DNA of 64,000 nt from Pseudonocardia acidicola (GTDB taxonomy: Bacteria > Actinomycetota > Actinomycetes > Mycobacteriales > Pseudonocardiaceae), in assembly GCF_012911935.1 (NCBI RefSeq), contig NZ_JAAXLA010000006.1:62001-126000 (forward strand). The letters are read 5' to 3'. Positions 43,101 to 51,961 of this stretch are shown in pieces (the first letter of the stretch is position 1; every line of letters starts with the position of its first letter). Position numbers and translations under genes: made by a program. The notes beneath the pieces are model-generated. The model was given only the letters and a program-made list of their open reading frames with translations. It was not told where the DNA came from and ran no database searches.

Positions 43101-43315
43101 GCGGAGACGACCCGCTCGGCCACCGAGCGCGCGACGCTGGACTGCGCACTGCGCACCTCCACGCCGAGATCCCCCAGCGTGGCGAGTACCTCCCGGCTGG
43201 TGCGCCCGATCAGCTTGGCCAGCGCGTGAACCCGCAATTTCTCGGGCAGATCAGCCAGTGTGGGTACGGTGACCGGCCCGCCGGTGTTACCGGCAGGCGC
43301 ATCGTTCTTCGACAT
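40103..43315 (-). CDS. rne: ribonuclease E/G
   Basis: RNase E initiates mRNA decay and rRNA processing. The 1070-residue actinobacterial form has a long acidic, disordered N-terminal part (residues about 1-350, with DSESDSADATG and DSDDESDDSDDS runs and basic [15 protein letters not shown]), an S1 domain (GNIYLGRVQNVLPSMEAAFVD), the catalytic part with IIVIDFIDM, the zinc-link CEHCRGRG and a second disordered Ala/Pro-rich tail including three PATEA repeats (15-bp units at 40446-40490). Start ATG 43315 follows AAGGAG. It matches Rv2444c. Confidence 0.96.
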   Translation of the reverse strand: MSKNDAPAGNTGGPVTVPTLADLPEKLRVHALAKLIGRTSREVLATLGDLGVEVRSAQSSVARSVAERVVSALLPESGPDGETAVADEAVDAPAETVAEPAPAPGADTTAEAGDTMSGTTPDTTDTTAAAAEDASEANGKPLTPVFAPPTPLFQPPEKPARTRRRAASAAPAEAPGETASTTGPAAPATDTAAAAEATEDTTGADDTTDDGGDDEGGTRRRRRRGRRGRGRGRGSDGDDGDDESTDSAEHDDDSESDSADATGHTDDSDDESDDSDDSEADGEAGGTRRRRRRRRRRGSGDEAEDSVEGTDPPNTVTKIRQPRERTEDSDSDGVQSVRGSTRLEAKRQRRRDGRDAGRRRQPILSEAEFLARRESVDRSMVVRQRGDRTEIGVLEDDVLVEHFVTGGPGNGTGPSMVGNIYLGRVQNVLPSMEAAFVDIGRGRNAVLYAGEVDWDAAGLNGKARRIEQALSSGDSVLVQVTKDPIGHKGARLTTQISLAGRFLVYVPSGGAAGISRKLPDTERKRLKDMLKEIVPNEAGVIIRTASEGVSHEALERDVRRLQAQWEVIKTKSEQTGPNKPKAPALLYEEPDMLIKVVRDQFNEDFSRLIVSGDDAWDTVSNYVGHVAPELSDRLHRHVGPNDVFADYRIDEQLLKALDRKVWLPSGGTLVIDRTEAMTVIDVNTGKFTGSGGNLEETVTRNNLEAAEEIVRQLRLRDIGGIIVIDFIDMVLEANRDLVLRRLTECLARDRTRHQVAEVTSLGLVQMTRKRVGGGLLEHFSTQCEHCRGRGVIVSTEPVAEKSGGNGDSGGRRSRGGRGRRGEDGDHRHDGGRHNGHNGHDDKPEARDEHRGDDRPAPALPAPAPVAERAPVDATPAHVPAAAAAQSAPSLADIAAGIAAAEAVAADAVPAPPAVAPEAPAGTAPAPVGKPSDAAEATPAASLPTTEAPATEAPATEAVDGHVAEHATANGQAPARPRRRGRVTRTAGAPATAAEPAVITTPLPAANTEPEPVPVSAVVPAQPEPSTASRPRRARRAASRPAGPPTGGDGDQATGQTADHAAGHEAGGDPV
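40446..40490 (-). repeat. three 15-bp tandem units inside rne
   Basis: The unit GCCTCGGTCGCCGGG occurs twice in a row and a third time with two changes. It encodes PATEA repeats in the disordered tail of RNase E and is a length-variable coding repeat. Confidence 0.85.
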
Positions 43316-43374
43316 TCAGCTCCTTCGCCCCCGGGCGCCTTTCGGAGAAGGCGGCCGCGCAGGGGCCTTGCGTT

Positions 43375-43399
43375 CTCTCCCCGCGCGGTGCGCGGAGAG
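43375..43399 (-). promoter_or_regulatory. hairpin in the rne leader
   Basis: CTCTCC (43375-43380) and GGAGAG (43394-43399) pair, with a further CGC/GCG inside. It may end the upstream TIGR03936 transcript or act as a structured leader for RNase E feedback. The sequence does not decide between them. Confidence 0.4.
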
Positions 43400-43473
43400 C
43401 AATCCTCAGCTGCGGTGCACGACGGCGCGCACCGGAGGCCGGCGGGCGCCGGCCACGCACCGAACTCGCCCGA

Positions 43474-44265
43474 TCAGACCTGGGTGGTGACCCGGTCGGC
43501 GCCGAGCGGATCGGCGAGGCGGCCTCGGTTGTCGAGCCGGCCCTGGGCCATCCGGGTCGCCTTCGCGGGCACCGGCGGCCTGAGGCCTGCGACAACGTCG
43601 AGTGCGCCCAACACGTCGTCGGGTCGAACGGCGGGTGTCGTCTGCCGTACGACCGCTGTCATTATCGCACAGACCGCGCCCGAACCGGTCATGGTCGATG
43701 GTGTGACACCCACCGGACGAGCCGGTTCGGAGACCTCCGCCGTCACGAGCGCGGCCCGCACGTCGATCTCCCGGCGGCCCGACGGCGTCACCCGTTCGAC
43801 GACCACGGAATCGGCCGCGAGCAGCGCTGACAGCGCCGCCCGCAGCGTCTCCGGCTCGACGCCGGGCAGCTCCACGCACCACCGGCTGGCGTCGATCCGC
43901 TCGGCCAGCGGGGTTCCCTCCGCGACCACCGCCTCGAGCACGTCCAGCCCGTCGGGCAGCGCGGCGTCGAGCTCGGCGACGAGCTGCGCGGGATCGACCG
44001 GGCGGGTCAGGCCGATCTCCAGGTACTCGGCCTCGCTCGCCGCCCCGGTCGGCGCGGCGCCGATCCAGGACAACCGCGGGTGCGGGCTGAACCCGTGCGA
44101 GTGCGACACCGGCACGCCCGCACGGCGCACCGCCCGTTCGAAGCTGCGGGCGACGTCACGGTGGGAGAGGAAACGCAGCCGGCCGCGCCTGGCGAACCGC
44201 AGCCGGATCCGCTGCACCGTGGGCGGAGCGGGGTTCGCCGCCTCTCCGGGCCGGACTCGAGCCAT
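43474..44265 (-). CDS. TIGR03936 family radical-SAM-associated protein (DUF2344)
   Basis: This 263-residue protein has the family signature VQRIRLRFARRGRLRFLSHRDVARSFERA and HSHGFSPHPRLSWIGAAPTG (broken here at 20 residues per motif). It normally follows directly after, or is fused to, the TIGR03960 radical-SAM protein and precedes rne. The function of the pair is unknown; an RNA-modification role is often guessed from the rne/rplU/rpmA neighbourhood. Here its partner is 2.1 kb upstream. Confidence 0.88.
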   Translation of the reverse strand: MARVRPGEAANPAPPTVQRIRLRFARRGRLRFLSHRDVARSFERAVRRAGVPVSHSHGFSPHPRLSWIGAAPTGAASEAEYLEIGLTRPVDPAQLVAELDAALPDGLDVLEAVVAEGTPLAERIDASRWCVELPGVEPETLRAALSALLAADSVVVERVTPSGRREIDVRAALVTAEVSEPARPVGVTPSTMTGSGAVCAIMTAVVRQTTPAVRPDDVLGALDVVAGLRPPVPAKATRMAQGRLDNRGRLADPLGADRVTTQV

Positions 44266-44274
44266 GCCGCGAGT

Positions 44275-45774
44275 CTACGAGCCGCCGCCGGCCTCGGGTC
44301 CCGCGGTGCCGCCGAACCGCTCCGCCGCAATGGAGCGGACCCTGCCCCGGACGGCGAACCAGCCCGCGACCAGCGCCGGGACGACGACCACCAGCGAGCC
44401 GACGGTGAACGTCCCCACCGGGTAGTCGAAGGCCATCAGCACCAGCACCCCGAGTAGGAACACCAGCGTCAGGTAGCCGCTGTAGGGCGAGGCGAACAGC
44501 CGGAACGACGGCCGCCGGACCAGACCCGCCCGCGACCAGCGGACGAACCGGATCTGGCAGGCCACGATCATCCCCCAGCTGGACAGGATGCCCAGCGCGG
44601 CGACGTTCAGCACGATCTCGAAGGCCTGCTGCGGCACGACGGCGTTGAGCCCGATGCCGGCCAGCGCGATCACCGCGGTGAGCCCGATGCCGCCGTAGGG
44701 AACCCCGCCCTCGGACATCCGCGCGGTGAACCGTGGCGCCGAGCCGTTCAGCGCCATCGACCGCAGGATCCGGCCGGTGGAGTACAGGCCGGCGTTGAGG
44801 CTCGACAACGCCGCGGTCAGCACGACGAGGTTCATCAGCGATCCGGCACCCGGAACGCCGATCGCGCCGAAGAACGTCACGAACGGGCTCGTACCCGCGT
44901 GGTAGGCGGTGTAGGGCAGCAGGAGCGCGAGCAGGAGGACCGAGCCGACGTAGAAGACCGCGATCCGCAGCACCACCGAGTTGATGGCCCGCGGCATGAC
45001 CCTGACGGGGTCCTCGGTCTCCCCCGCCGCGGTGCCGACGAGCTCCATGGCCGCGTAGGCGAAGACGACGCCCTGGGCGATGACGATCGCCGGGAGCAGC
45101 CCGTTGGGCAGCAGGCCGCCGTTGTCCAGGATGACGCTCGGGCCCGTCGGCCGGCCCTCGATCGGGAACCGGCCGGCGAGGAAGACCGTGCCGACCACCA
45201 GGAACGTGACCAGCGCGACGACCTTGACCAGCGCGAACCAGAACTCCAGCTCGCCGAACACCTTGACCGAGACCAGGTTGACGGCGAGCACCACGACCAA
45301 CGCGACCAGCGCGATCAGCCATTGCGGGATCGCGCTGAAGCTGCCCCAGTAGTGCACGTACAGCGCGATGGCCGTGACGTCGACGATCGCGGTCATCGCC
45401 CAGTTCAGGAAGTACATCCAGCCGGCGACGAACGCGGCCTTCTCCCCGAAGAACTCCCGCGCGTAGGACACGAACGACCCCGACGAGGGACGGTGCAGCA
45501 CCAGCTCGCCGAGCGCCCGCAGAATGAGGAACGCGAAGAACCCGCACACCGCGTAGACCAGCGCGAGCGCCGGACCGGCCGTGTTGAGCCGGCCACCGGC
45601 ACCCATGAACAGGCCGGTGCCGATCGCCCCGCCGATCGCGATCATGCGCAGGTGCCGGGTGTTGAGCCCCTTCTGGTAGCCCTCTTGCTCGTGGTGGAAG
45701 CTCGGGCGCCCCGCGGCGGGGTCCGCCACGGGGCCGGGGGTTCTGCTTGCGGGGTTGTCCGACGCGTCGGACAT
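44275..45774 (-). CDS. APC-family amino-acid permease (asparagine/GABA-permease-like)
   Basis: The 499-residue inner-membrane carrier has about 12 spans. Residues 30-65 read [20 protein letters not shown] then [11 protein letters not shown], the amino-acid transporter signature with the G(A/G)IGTG substrate loop; [20 protein letters not shown] is the second consensus. It is closest in pattern to AnsP/GabP-type permeases. ATG 45774 follows GGAGG. It ends 9 nt before the TIGR03936 gene and so interrupts the radical-SAM pair. Confidence 0.9.
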   Translation of the reverse strand: MSDASDNPASRTPGPVADPAAGRPSFHHEQEGYQKGLNTRHLRMIAIGGAIGTGLFMGAGGRLNTAGPALALVYAVCGFFAFLILRALGELVLHRPSSGSFVSYAREFFGEKAAFVAGWMYFLNWAMTAIVDVTAIALYVHYWGSFSAIPQWLIALVALVVVLAVNLVSVKVFGELEFWFALVKVVALVTFLVVGTVFLAGRFPIEGRPTGPSVILDNGGLLPNGLLPAIVIAQGVVFAYAAMELVGTAAGETEDPVRVMPRAINSVVLRIAVFYVGSVLLLALLLPYTAYHAGTSPFVTFFGAIGVPGAGSLMNLVVLTAALSSLNAGLYSTGRILRSMALNGSAPRFTARMSEGGVPYGGIGLTAVIALAGIGLNAVVPQQAFEIVLNVAALGILSSWGMIVACQIRFVRWSRAGLVRRPSFRLFASPYSGYLTLVFLLGVLVLMAFDYPVGTFTVGSLVVVVPALVAGWFAVRGRVRSIAAERFGGTAGPEAGGGS

Positions 45775-45846
45775 CAACACCTCCGTGCGATCGACGACAC
45801 GGGCCCGCCGGCAGTGGGCAGCCCGCCTGGCTCGGCGCCCACGCAT

Positions 45847-45852
45847 ACTGTA
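45847..45852 (-). promoter_or_regulatory. -10 candidate TACAGT of the permease gene
   Basis: TACAGT on the minus strand would give a leader of about 65 nt ahead of a standard Shine-Dalgarno. The -35 is poor. Confidence 0.3.
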
Positions 45853-45904
45853 ACGATCCACCTCTGGCGAACCTTCCCGAGTACCGGAAGACCGCCGGGG
45901 CGCC

Positions 45905-46417
45905 CTACTCGCCGAGCGCGGCCGGGTCGAGGACGAGCATCGAATCGCCGGCGGGGCTGAAACCCGCCCGGCGGTAGAACGCGGCGCTGCCCGGCGTCGG
46001 CGCGAGCACCAGCCGCCGGTAGCGCCGCCGCCGGGCGTGCTCCACCGCCTCGGCCAGCAGCGCGCGCGGCACACCCCGGTCGGCGAACGCGCTCAGCACG
46101 AACGCGTTGCCGACCTGCCCGATCCGGCCGCCCCGGGCCCCGGGCCGGGGCATGTGCACGATCTCCACGACGTTGATCGAGCCGATCGCCGTCCAGCCGG
46201 CCCGCTCGGAGCCGACCTCGGCCAGCCAGAACGTCCGGCGGGGTAGTTCGGTCCGCCACCACTGCGCGAACGCGGCCTCGAACCCCTCGTCGCCCACCGG
46301 GTGCCCGGACCGCTCCTCGAGCCAGGCCCGGCGCAACCCGGCCAGGGTGTCCAGGTCGCGCTCGTCGGCGACCCGGATGGTGAACTCCGGGGTCGCCCCG
46401 GTGCCCGGTTCAGCCAC
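45905..46417 (-). CDS. GNAT-family N-acetyltransferase
   Basis: This 170-residue acetyl-CoA-dependent transferase has [21 protein letters not shown] at the start, the acetyl-CoA loop in [22 protein letters not shown] (R/QxxGxA-like) and [15 protein letters not shown] near the end. ATG 46417 overlaps the end of the TIGR03960 gene by 8 nt, so the two are cotranscribed. The acceptor is unknown. Confidence 0.88.
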   Translation of the reverse strand: MAEPGTGATPEFTIRVADERDLDTLAGLRRAWLEERSGHPVGDEGFEAAFAQWWRTELPRRTFWLAEVGSERAGWTAIGSINVVEIVHMPRPGARGGRIGQVGNAFVLSAFADRGVPRALLAEAVEHARRRRYRRLVLAPTPGSAAFYRRAGFSPAGDSMLVLDPAALGE

Positions 46418-48365
46418 CCGCGAACCGGTTCCCGCTGACGGGGTTCACCACCGTCAGGGGAATCAGCGTGGTGCCGCTCGGACCCACCTCGATGTCGGTG
46501 CCGGTGGACGCGCAGACACCGCAGTCGAAGCACGGCGTCCACCGGCAGTCGTCCTGCTCACGGCCGTCGAGGGCGTCCTGCCAGTCGTCCCACAGCCAGT
46601 CGCGCTCGAGACCGGAGTCGAGGTGGTCCCAGGGCAGGATCTCCTCCCGGCCACGGTCACGGGTGGTGAACCAGGCCAGCGAGACACCCAGCGGCTCCAG
46701 CTCGGCCGCGGCCGCGGCGGTCCAGCGCTCGTAGGAGAAGTGCTCGCTCCAGCCGTCGAACCGTCCGCCCTCACGCCACACCCGCTCGATGACCCGCCCG
46801 ACCCGCCGGTCGCCGCGGGCCAGCAGGCCCTCGATCAGCGAGGGCTGCCCGTCGTGGTAGCGCATGCCGATGTTGCGCCCCAGCCGGCGGTCGCTGTTGA
46901 TCGCGGCGCGCAGCTTGCGCAGCCGCTCGTCGACGACGTCGGGGTGCGCCTGCGCGGCCCACTGGAACGGGGTGTGCGGCTTGGGTACGAATCCGCCGAT
47001 GGAGATGGTGCAGCGGATGTCGTTGCGCCCGGACGCCTCGCGACCCGCCTTGATGACGCGGTGCGCCATCCCGGCGATCTCCAGGACGTCGGCGTCCTCC
47101 TCGGTGGGCAGGCCGCACATGAAGTAGAGCTTGACCTGCCGCCAGCCCTGGGCGAACGCCTCCGAGACCGTGCGGATCAGGTCCTCCTCGGAGACCATCT
47201 TGTTGATCACGCGCCGGATCCGCTCGGAACCGCCCTCGGGGGCGAACGTCAGCCCGGAGCGGCGGCCGTTGCGGGAGATCTCGTTCGCCAGGTCGATGTT
47301 GAACGCGTCGACCCGGGTGGACGGCAGGCTGAGTGAGGTGTTGGTGCCCTCGTAGCGGTCGGCCAGGCCCTTGGTGATCTCGGCGATCTCGGAGTGGTCG
47401 GCCGAGCTCAGCGACAGCAGCCCGACCTCGTCGAACCCGCTCGCGCGCACCGCGCGGTCGACCATCTCCCCGATGCCGGCCAGCGAGCGCTCCCGCACCG
47501 GGCGGGTGATCATCCCGGCCTGACAGAACCGGCAGCCGCGGGTGCAACCGCGGAAGATCTCGACGCTGGCCCGCTCGTGCACCGTCTCGGCCAGCGGGAC
47601 CAGCGGCTTGCGCGGGTACGGCCAGGAGTCCAGGTCACCGGTGGTGCGCTTCTGCACGGTGCCGGGGACGCGCTCGACGGTCGGGGCGACCCTGATGATC
47701 GCACCGTCGGCGCCGTACTCCACGGCGTAGAGGGACGGGACGTAGCAACCATCGGTCTCGGCGAGGCGCAGCAGCAGCTCGCGGCGTCCGCCCGGGCGTC
47801 CCTCGGCCTTCCACGCCTTCACCACCTCGGTGATCTCGCCGACGACCTCTTCGCCGTCGCCGATGGCGGCGACGTCGATGAAGTCGGCGATGGGCTCGGG
47901 GTTGAACGCCGCGTGCCCACCGGCGACGACGACCGGGTGCGTCTCGTCGCGGCCGGACGCGTGCAACGGGATCCCGGCCAGGTCGAGCGCGGTGAGCAGG
48001 TTCGTGTAGCCCAGCTCGGTGGAGAAGCTGACGCCGATCAGGTCGAACGCGCCGAGCGGACGGTGCCCGTCGACGGTGAAGGCCGGCACGCCGTTCTCGC
48101 GCATCAGCTTCTCGAGGTCCGGCCAGACGGCGTAGCAGCGCTCGGCGAGGGCGTCGTCGCGCTCGTTGAGCACCTCGTAGAGGATCATGACGCCCTGGTT
48201 GGGCAGCCCGACCTCGTACGCGTCGGGGTACATCAGGGCCCACCGCACGGCGGCGGACTCCCAGTCCTTGAGCTGCGCGTTCAGCTCGCCGCCGACGTAC
48301 TGCACCGGCTTCGAGACCCGCGGCAGCAGCGATTCGAGGGCAGGGAAGACGGACTGGACGCTCAC
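46410..48365 (-). CDS. TIGR03960 family B12-binding-domain radical SAM protein
   Basis: The 651-residue enzyme has an N-terminal cobalamin-binding-like domain (MYPDAYEVGLPNQGVMILYE, LGAFDLIGVSFSTELGYTN), then a radical-SAM core with the cluster motif RGCTRGCRFCQAG (CxxxCxxC) near 273, and GLTFAPEGGSERIR. The C-terminus holds a Cys-rich CFDCGVC segment and ends in the PLTVVNPVSG region. GTG 48365 is set by homology and a -10 box 8 nt upstream; the frame is open to 48458. Function is unknown; partner of the TIGR03936 protein. Confidence 0.9.
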   Translation of the reverse strand: MSVQSVFPALESLLPRVSKPVQYVGGELNAQLKDWESAAVRWALMYPDAYEVGLPNQGVMILYEVLNERDDALAERCYAVWPDLEKLMRENGVPAFTVDGHRPLGAFDLIGVSFSTELGYTNLLTALDLAGIPLHASGRDETHPVVVAGGHAAFNPEPIADFIDVAAIGDGEEVVGEITEVVKAWKAEGRPGGRRELLLRLAETDGCYVPSLYAVEYGADGAIIRVAPTVERVPGTVQKRTTGDLDSWPYPRKPLVPLAETVHERASVEIFRGCTRGCRFCQAGMITRPVRERSLAGIGEMVDRAVRASGFDEVGLLSLSSADHSEIAEITKGLADRYEGTNTSLSLPSTRVDAFNIDLANEISRNGRRSGLTFAPEGGSERIRRVINKMVSEEDLIRTVSEAFAQGWRQVKLYFMCGLPTEEDADVLEIAGMAHRVIKAGREASGRNDIRCTISIGGFVPKPHTPFQWAAQAHPDVVDERLRKLRAAINSDRRLGRNIGMRYHDGQPSLIEGLLARGDRRVGRVIERVWREGGRFDGWSEHFSYERWTAAAAAELEPLGVSLAWFTTRDRGREEILPWDHLDSGLERDWLWDDWQDALDGREQDDCRWTPCFDCGVCASTGTDIEVGPSGTTLIPLTVVNPVSGNRFAGG

Positions 48366-48373
48366 GCTGCCCC

Positions 48374-48379
48374 AGGGTA
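48374..48379 (-). promoter_or_regulatory. -10 element TACCCT of the TIGR03960 gene
   Basis: TACCCT on the minus strand lies 8 nt before the GTG at 48365, inside the longer open frame, and so supports the shorter start. Confidence 0.45.
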
Positions 48380-48495
48380 GACGCGCGCTCCGCAGCCGCA
48401 CCCCCCGCCCGGCCTTCCACCCGTGTCGGGGAGACACAGCGCAGCGATGCGAACGCACCTGGCGGCGTTATGGCTGCACAACGCGAGGTCCGGCG

Positions 48496-49374
48496 TCAGG
48501 GCAGCAGGCCGGCCATCCGGAGTGCGGCGCGGACGTCCTCGTGGTGCATCTCGTCCAGCGGCACCAGGGGCAGCCGGATGCCGGGTTCCATCAGGCCCAT
48601 CTCCGCGAGCGCCCACTTCACCGGGATCGGGTTCGGTTCGGCGAACAGCGCACGGTGCAGCCCGGCGAGGTCGGCGTCGATCGTCGCGGCGGTCTCGGCG
48701 TCGCCCGCGATGGCCGCGGCGCACATCCGGGCCATGGCCTCCGGCGCGACGTTGGCCGTGACGGAGATGTCGCCGTGGAACCCGGCGAGCATGCTGGCCC
48801 GGGCGGTGGCGTCGTCGCCGGAGTAGAGCGCGAAGTCCGCCAACTCCAGCGCGACCAGGTCACGGACCCGGTCGAGGTCGCCCTTCGCCTCCTTGAGCCC
48901 GATGATGTTCGGCACCGCGGCCAGCCGCTCCACGGTCGAGGGCAGCATGTCGCAGGCAGTGCGGCCCGGGACGTTGTAGAGGATCTGCGGGATGTCCACG
49001 GCCTCGGCGACGGCACGGAAGTGCCGGTACAGGCCCTCCTGCGGGGGCTTGTTGTAGTACGGCGTGACGAGCAGGGCGGCGTCCGCCCCGGCCGCCTTCG
49101 CCGACTCCGTGAGGTGGATGGCCTCGGTGGTGCTGTTCGCGCCGGTGCCGGCGATCACGGGCACCCGTCCGGCCGCCACGTCGATGGTGTGCCGGATGAC
49201 CTCGGTGTGCTCGGGGACGGTGAGCGTCGCCGACTCGCCCGTCGTGCCCACCGACACGATGGCCGACGTCCCGGCCTCGATCGTGCGGTCGACCAGTTTC
49301 GCGAGCGCTTCGTGGTCGACGGCGCCGTCGACCCGCATCGGGGTGACCAGGGCGACGATACTGCCGGTGATCAT
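48496..49374 (-). CDS. dapA: 4-hydroxy-tetrahydrodipicolinate synthase (DapA family)
   Basis: DapA condenses pyruvate with aspartate semialdehyde for lysine and diaminopimelate. The 292-residue TIM barrel has [14 protein letters not shown] near 45, [26 protein letters not shown] with the catalytic Tyr, and the Schiff-base Lys in [10 protein letters not shown]. The asparagine-poor active site and YNVPGRT are true DapA marks. The classical actinobacterial dapA lies with dapB elsewhere, so this may be a second copy. Confidence 0.87.
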   Translation of the reverse strand: MITGSIVALVTPMRVDGAVDHEALAKLVDRTIEAGTSAIVSVGTTGESATLTVPEHTEVIRHTIDVAAGRVPVIAGTGANSTTEAIHLTESAKAAGADAALLVTPYYNKPPQEGLYRHFRAVAEAVDIPQILYNVPGRTACDMLPSTVERLAAVPNIIGLKEAKGDLDRVRDLVALELADFALYSGDDATARASMLAGFHGDISVTANVAPEAMARMCAAAIAGDAETAATIDADLAGLHRALFAEPNPIPVKWALAEMGLMEPGIRLPLVPLDEMHHEDVRAALRMAGLLP

Positions 49375-49464
49375 GATGTTCGTCCTCCACGCCGCAGGCG
49401 GGTCCGCCGATCCGGCACGGTACCCGCCCGGCCGGGCGGACCGGCAACGGCAGGGCGGGACGAC

Positions 49465-50256
49465 TCAGCCCCAGGCGAGCCGGGCGGGCTGCACCGAACG
49501 GGCGACACGGCGGGTGGTCGTCGCGACGACCACCACGACGGCCAGCCACGCGGCCACCGCGACGGCGGCCGGCGGCCCGTTCAGCGCGATGCCCACCAGC
49601 GCCCACACCGCCGCGGCCGCGTAGCCGACGACGCTCGTCCCGGTACCCACCACCGAGCTGACGATCGCGGCCGCCGCGAGCAGCACGGCCACCGCCGCCG
49701 CGGCGGCCAGCGCGCCACCGCCGGGCAGGCCGATCCACGCCCCGGTGGCGGCGGTGCCGATGACGACGGCCAGCGATACCCACCCGGTGTAGATCGCGAT
49801 CGGCACCCGGAACACGGCGCGCTCGACGACGCTCGCAACGGGCTCGTGGCTGAGCCGGCCGAACACGCACGCGAGGCTCACCAGTAGCGCCACGATGAGC
49901 AGTTCGGCCAGCAGGAGGTGCCGGGAACCGAACGCGAGGATCCACAGCGGGTTGAACACGGCCGTCGCCGCGAGCCACCAGCCGGTGCGCCGGTGCACGG
50001 CCCGGCCGCGCTGGGCGGGCAACAGCTGGAACACCGCATAGGCTCCGAAGCCGAGGTAGATCAGAGTCCAGACGGAGAATGTCCAGCCCGCGGCCAGCAG
50101 CGGCGTCCGGTGAGAGTTCGCCACCACTGCGATCGGCTCACCCACCGCGCCGCTCCCGGCCAGCCCGGACACGACGATCTGCACCACCGCGAGCACCGCG
50201 ACCAGAACCGCGCGCAGGAGGTCGAAGGCGGTGGAGCGCGGCGCCACGACGGTCAT
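49465..50256 (-). CDS. TspO/MBR-like tryptophan-rich membrane protein
   Basis: The 263-residue protein has about seven spans. TFSVWTLIYLGFGAYAVFQLL and FNPLWILAFGSRHLLLAEL match the tryptophan-rich sensory protein pattern (W-x-P-L-W type), but this long form lacks several TspO tryptophans and belongs to the extended actinobacterial group. ATG 50256 (MTVVAPRS) is chosen by homology and GAGG upstream. It follows the ABC exporter genes divergently organised at lprG. Confidence 0.72.
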   Translation of the reverse strand: MTVVAPRSTAFDLLRAVLVAVLAVVQIVVSGLAGSGAVGEPIAVVANSHRTPLLAAGWTFSVWTLIYLGFGAYAVFQLLPAQRGRAVHRRTGWWLAATAVFNPLWILAFGSRHLLLAELLIVALLVSLACVFGRLSHEPVASVVERAVFRVPIAIYTGWVSLAVVIGTAATGAWIGLPGGGALAAAAAVAVLLAAAAIVSSVVGTGTSVVGYAAAAVWALVGIALNGPPAAVAVAAWLAVVVVVATTTRRVARSVQPARLAWG

Positions 50257-50300
50257 GCGCCCATCCTCGCGCTGCACGCCCGTCGCGGCCAGCCGATGAC

Positions 50301-51134
50301 CTATTTCAGCAGCAGCACGTCGAGCCGGCGGGCCGCGACCGTCACCCCCGCCGCGATCATCACCGCGAAGTAGGCCAGGTGCCCGAGCAGGCCGAGGTGC
50401 ACCGCGCCGGTGGTGAGCCCCCGCATCAGCTCGACGGCGTGGAACAGCGGCAGGCACTCCACCACCAGCTGCAGCCACCGCGGGTACACCGACAGCGGGT
50501 AGAACGTGGTGGCGAACAGGAACATCGGCAGGATCGCCAGCGTCACCAGGTCGAAGTCCTGCCACGAGCGCATGAACGACGTCGCGGCCATCCCGATCGC
50601 GGCGAACGCGAACGCCACGACCAGCGCCGCGGGCAGCGCGAGCACCGCCCACGGCGAGGTGAGCAGCCCGAACACCGCCATCACCGACAGGAATCCGGTG
50701 GCGTAGAGACCGCCGCGCAGCAACGCCCACCCGATCTCGCCGAGCGCGATGTCCACCGGCCCCAGCGGGGTGGCCAGCATCGCGTCGTAGAGCCGGGCGT
50801 ACTTGAGCTTGAAGAACACGTTGTAGGTCGAGTCGAACACCGCGCCGTTCATCGCCGACGCCGCGAGCAGCCCGGGTGCGATGAACGCCGCGTAACTGAT
50901 CATCGCCCCACCCGGTCCGGGCAGCTGCCCCACCAGCGAGCCGAGACCCCGGCCCATCGCGATCAGGTAGAACACCGGTTCGAAGAACCCGGAGACGAAG
51001 GCCAGCCAGGTGCGCCGGGACGCGGTGGCCGAACGCAGCAGCAGCACCCGGGAGCGGCCGGCGTAGCTGCCGGCGGGCAGCAGCCGCAGCGCGAGCGGGA
51101 CCGCAGCGGCGGGCGGCGCGATCGGCGGGGTCAC
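50301..51134 (-). CDS. ABC-2 type transporter permease (second)
   Basis: The 277-residue membrane protein has six spans in the ABC-2 pattern: VSGFFEPVFYLIAMGRGLG at the start, PGLLAASAMNGAVFDSTYNVF, and FATTFYPLSVYPRWLQ in the last third. GTG 51134 overlaps the previous permease stop. With the upstream permease and ATPase it makes a DrrAB/NodIJ-like exporter with two distinct permeases. Confidence 0.9.
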   Translation of the reverse strand: MTPPIAPPAAAVPLALRLLPAGSYAGRSRVLLLRSATASRRTWLAFVSGFFEPVFYLIAMGRGLGSLVGQLPGPGGAMISYAAFIAPGLLAASAMNGAVFDSTYNVFFKLKYARLYDAMLATPLGPVDIALGEIGWALLRGGLYATGFLSVMAVFGLLTSPWAVLALPAALVVAFAFAAIGMAATSFMRSWQDFDLVTLAILPMFLFATTFYPLSVYPRWLQLVVECLPLFHAVELMRGLTTGAVHLGLLGHLAYFAVMIAAGVTVAARRLDVLLLK

Positions 51135-51961
51135 GGCGCGAGCCTCCTGCTGAACCGGCGGGTGGCCAGCCCGGTGCCGACCGCGAGCAGCGCGACCAGA
51201 TAGGCCAGATGCCCGGCGGCGGCCGCCGGACGCCAGGCGTCGAGGGCGGCGGATCGCGCCAGCTCGGTGCCGTGCCACAGCGGCGAGATCCATGCGATCG
51301 GTCGCACGAACGCGGGGAGCCTCTCGATCGGGAAGAACGTCCCGGAGAACAGCGTCATCGGGATGATCACGAACCGGAACAGCGCGTTGAACGCCGAGCC
51401 CTCGTTCTCGATCGTCGCGGCGTACGCCATCACCAGCGCCGCCACCGACATCCCGGCCAGCACCGCGACCAGCAGCGACACCACGATCCCCGGGCCGGCC
51501 ACGCCTCCGAACAGCGCGATCACCGCCACGTAGATCGCGCCGGAGGCGAACATCTTGCACGCGATCCAGACCAGGTGTCCGCCGGCGATCTGCCCGCCGG
51601 TGAGCGGGGTGGCCGCCATCGCGTGGTAGACCCGCTGCCACTTGAACCCGGACAGCACCGGGTACGTCGATTCGAACGCCCCGCTCTGCACCGCCGACAT
51701 GGCGAGCAGCCCCGGCGCGAGCCACACCAGGTAGGCGATGCCGCCGGTGGCCGCCGCGGCGCGGCCGGTGCCGTTGACCAGGGCCCCGAAACCGACCCCG
51801 AAGGCCAGCAGGAACAGCAGCGGCTGCAGCACCGAGGACACCACGGTGGCCCGCCAGTTGCGCCGGTACCAGGACCAGTAGTGCTCGACGACGATGAGCC
51901 CGCCGCGCAGCCGGCCCGGGGCCGCGGCCGCCGCGCGCGAGGTGGTCTCGGCCGGCGCCAT
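51131..51961 (-). CDS. ABC-2 type transporter permease (first)
   Basis: The 276-residue six-span protein shows SSVLQPLLFLLAFGVGFG, PGLLAMSAVQSGAFESTYPVL and FSGTFFPIERLPAF, parallel to the next permease, so the two arose by duplication. The ATG shares bases with the ATPase stop (TGATG at 51961). Confidence 0.9.
   Translation of the reverse strand: MAPAETTSRAAAAAPGRLRGGLIVVEHYWSWYRRNWRATVVSSVLQPLLFLLAFGVGFGALVNGTGRAAAATGGIAYLVWLAPGLLAMSAVQSGAFESTYPVLSGFKWQRVYHAMAATPLTGGQIAGGHLVWIACKMFASGAIYVAVIALFGGVAGPGIVVSLLVAVLAGMSVAALVMAYAATIENEGSAFNALFRFVIIPMTLFSGTFFPIERLPAFVRPIAWISPLWHGTELARSAALDAWRPAAAAGHLAYLVALLAVGTGLATRRFSRRLAP

Noticed and set aside
40019..44425. Open frame of 1468 codons on the plus strand
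   Set aside because: It lies antisense to rne and its neighbours, has low-complexity Arg/Gly/Ala/Val content and no domain; it is a product of GC bias.
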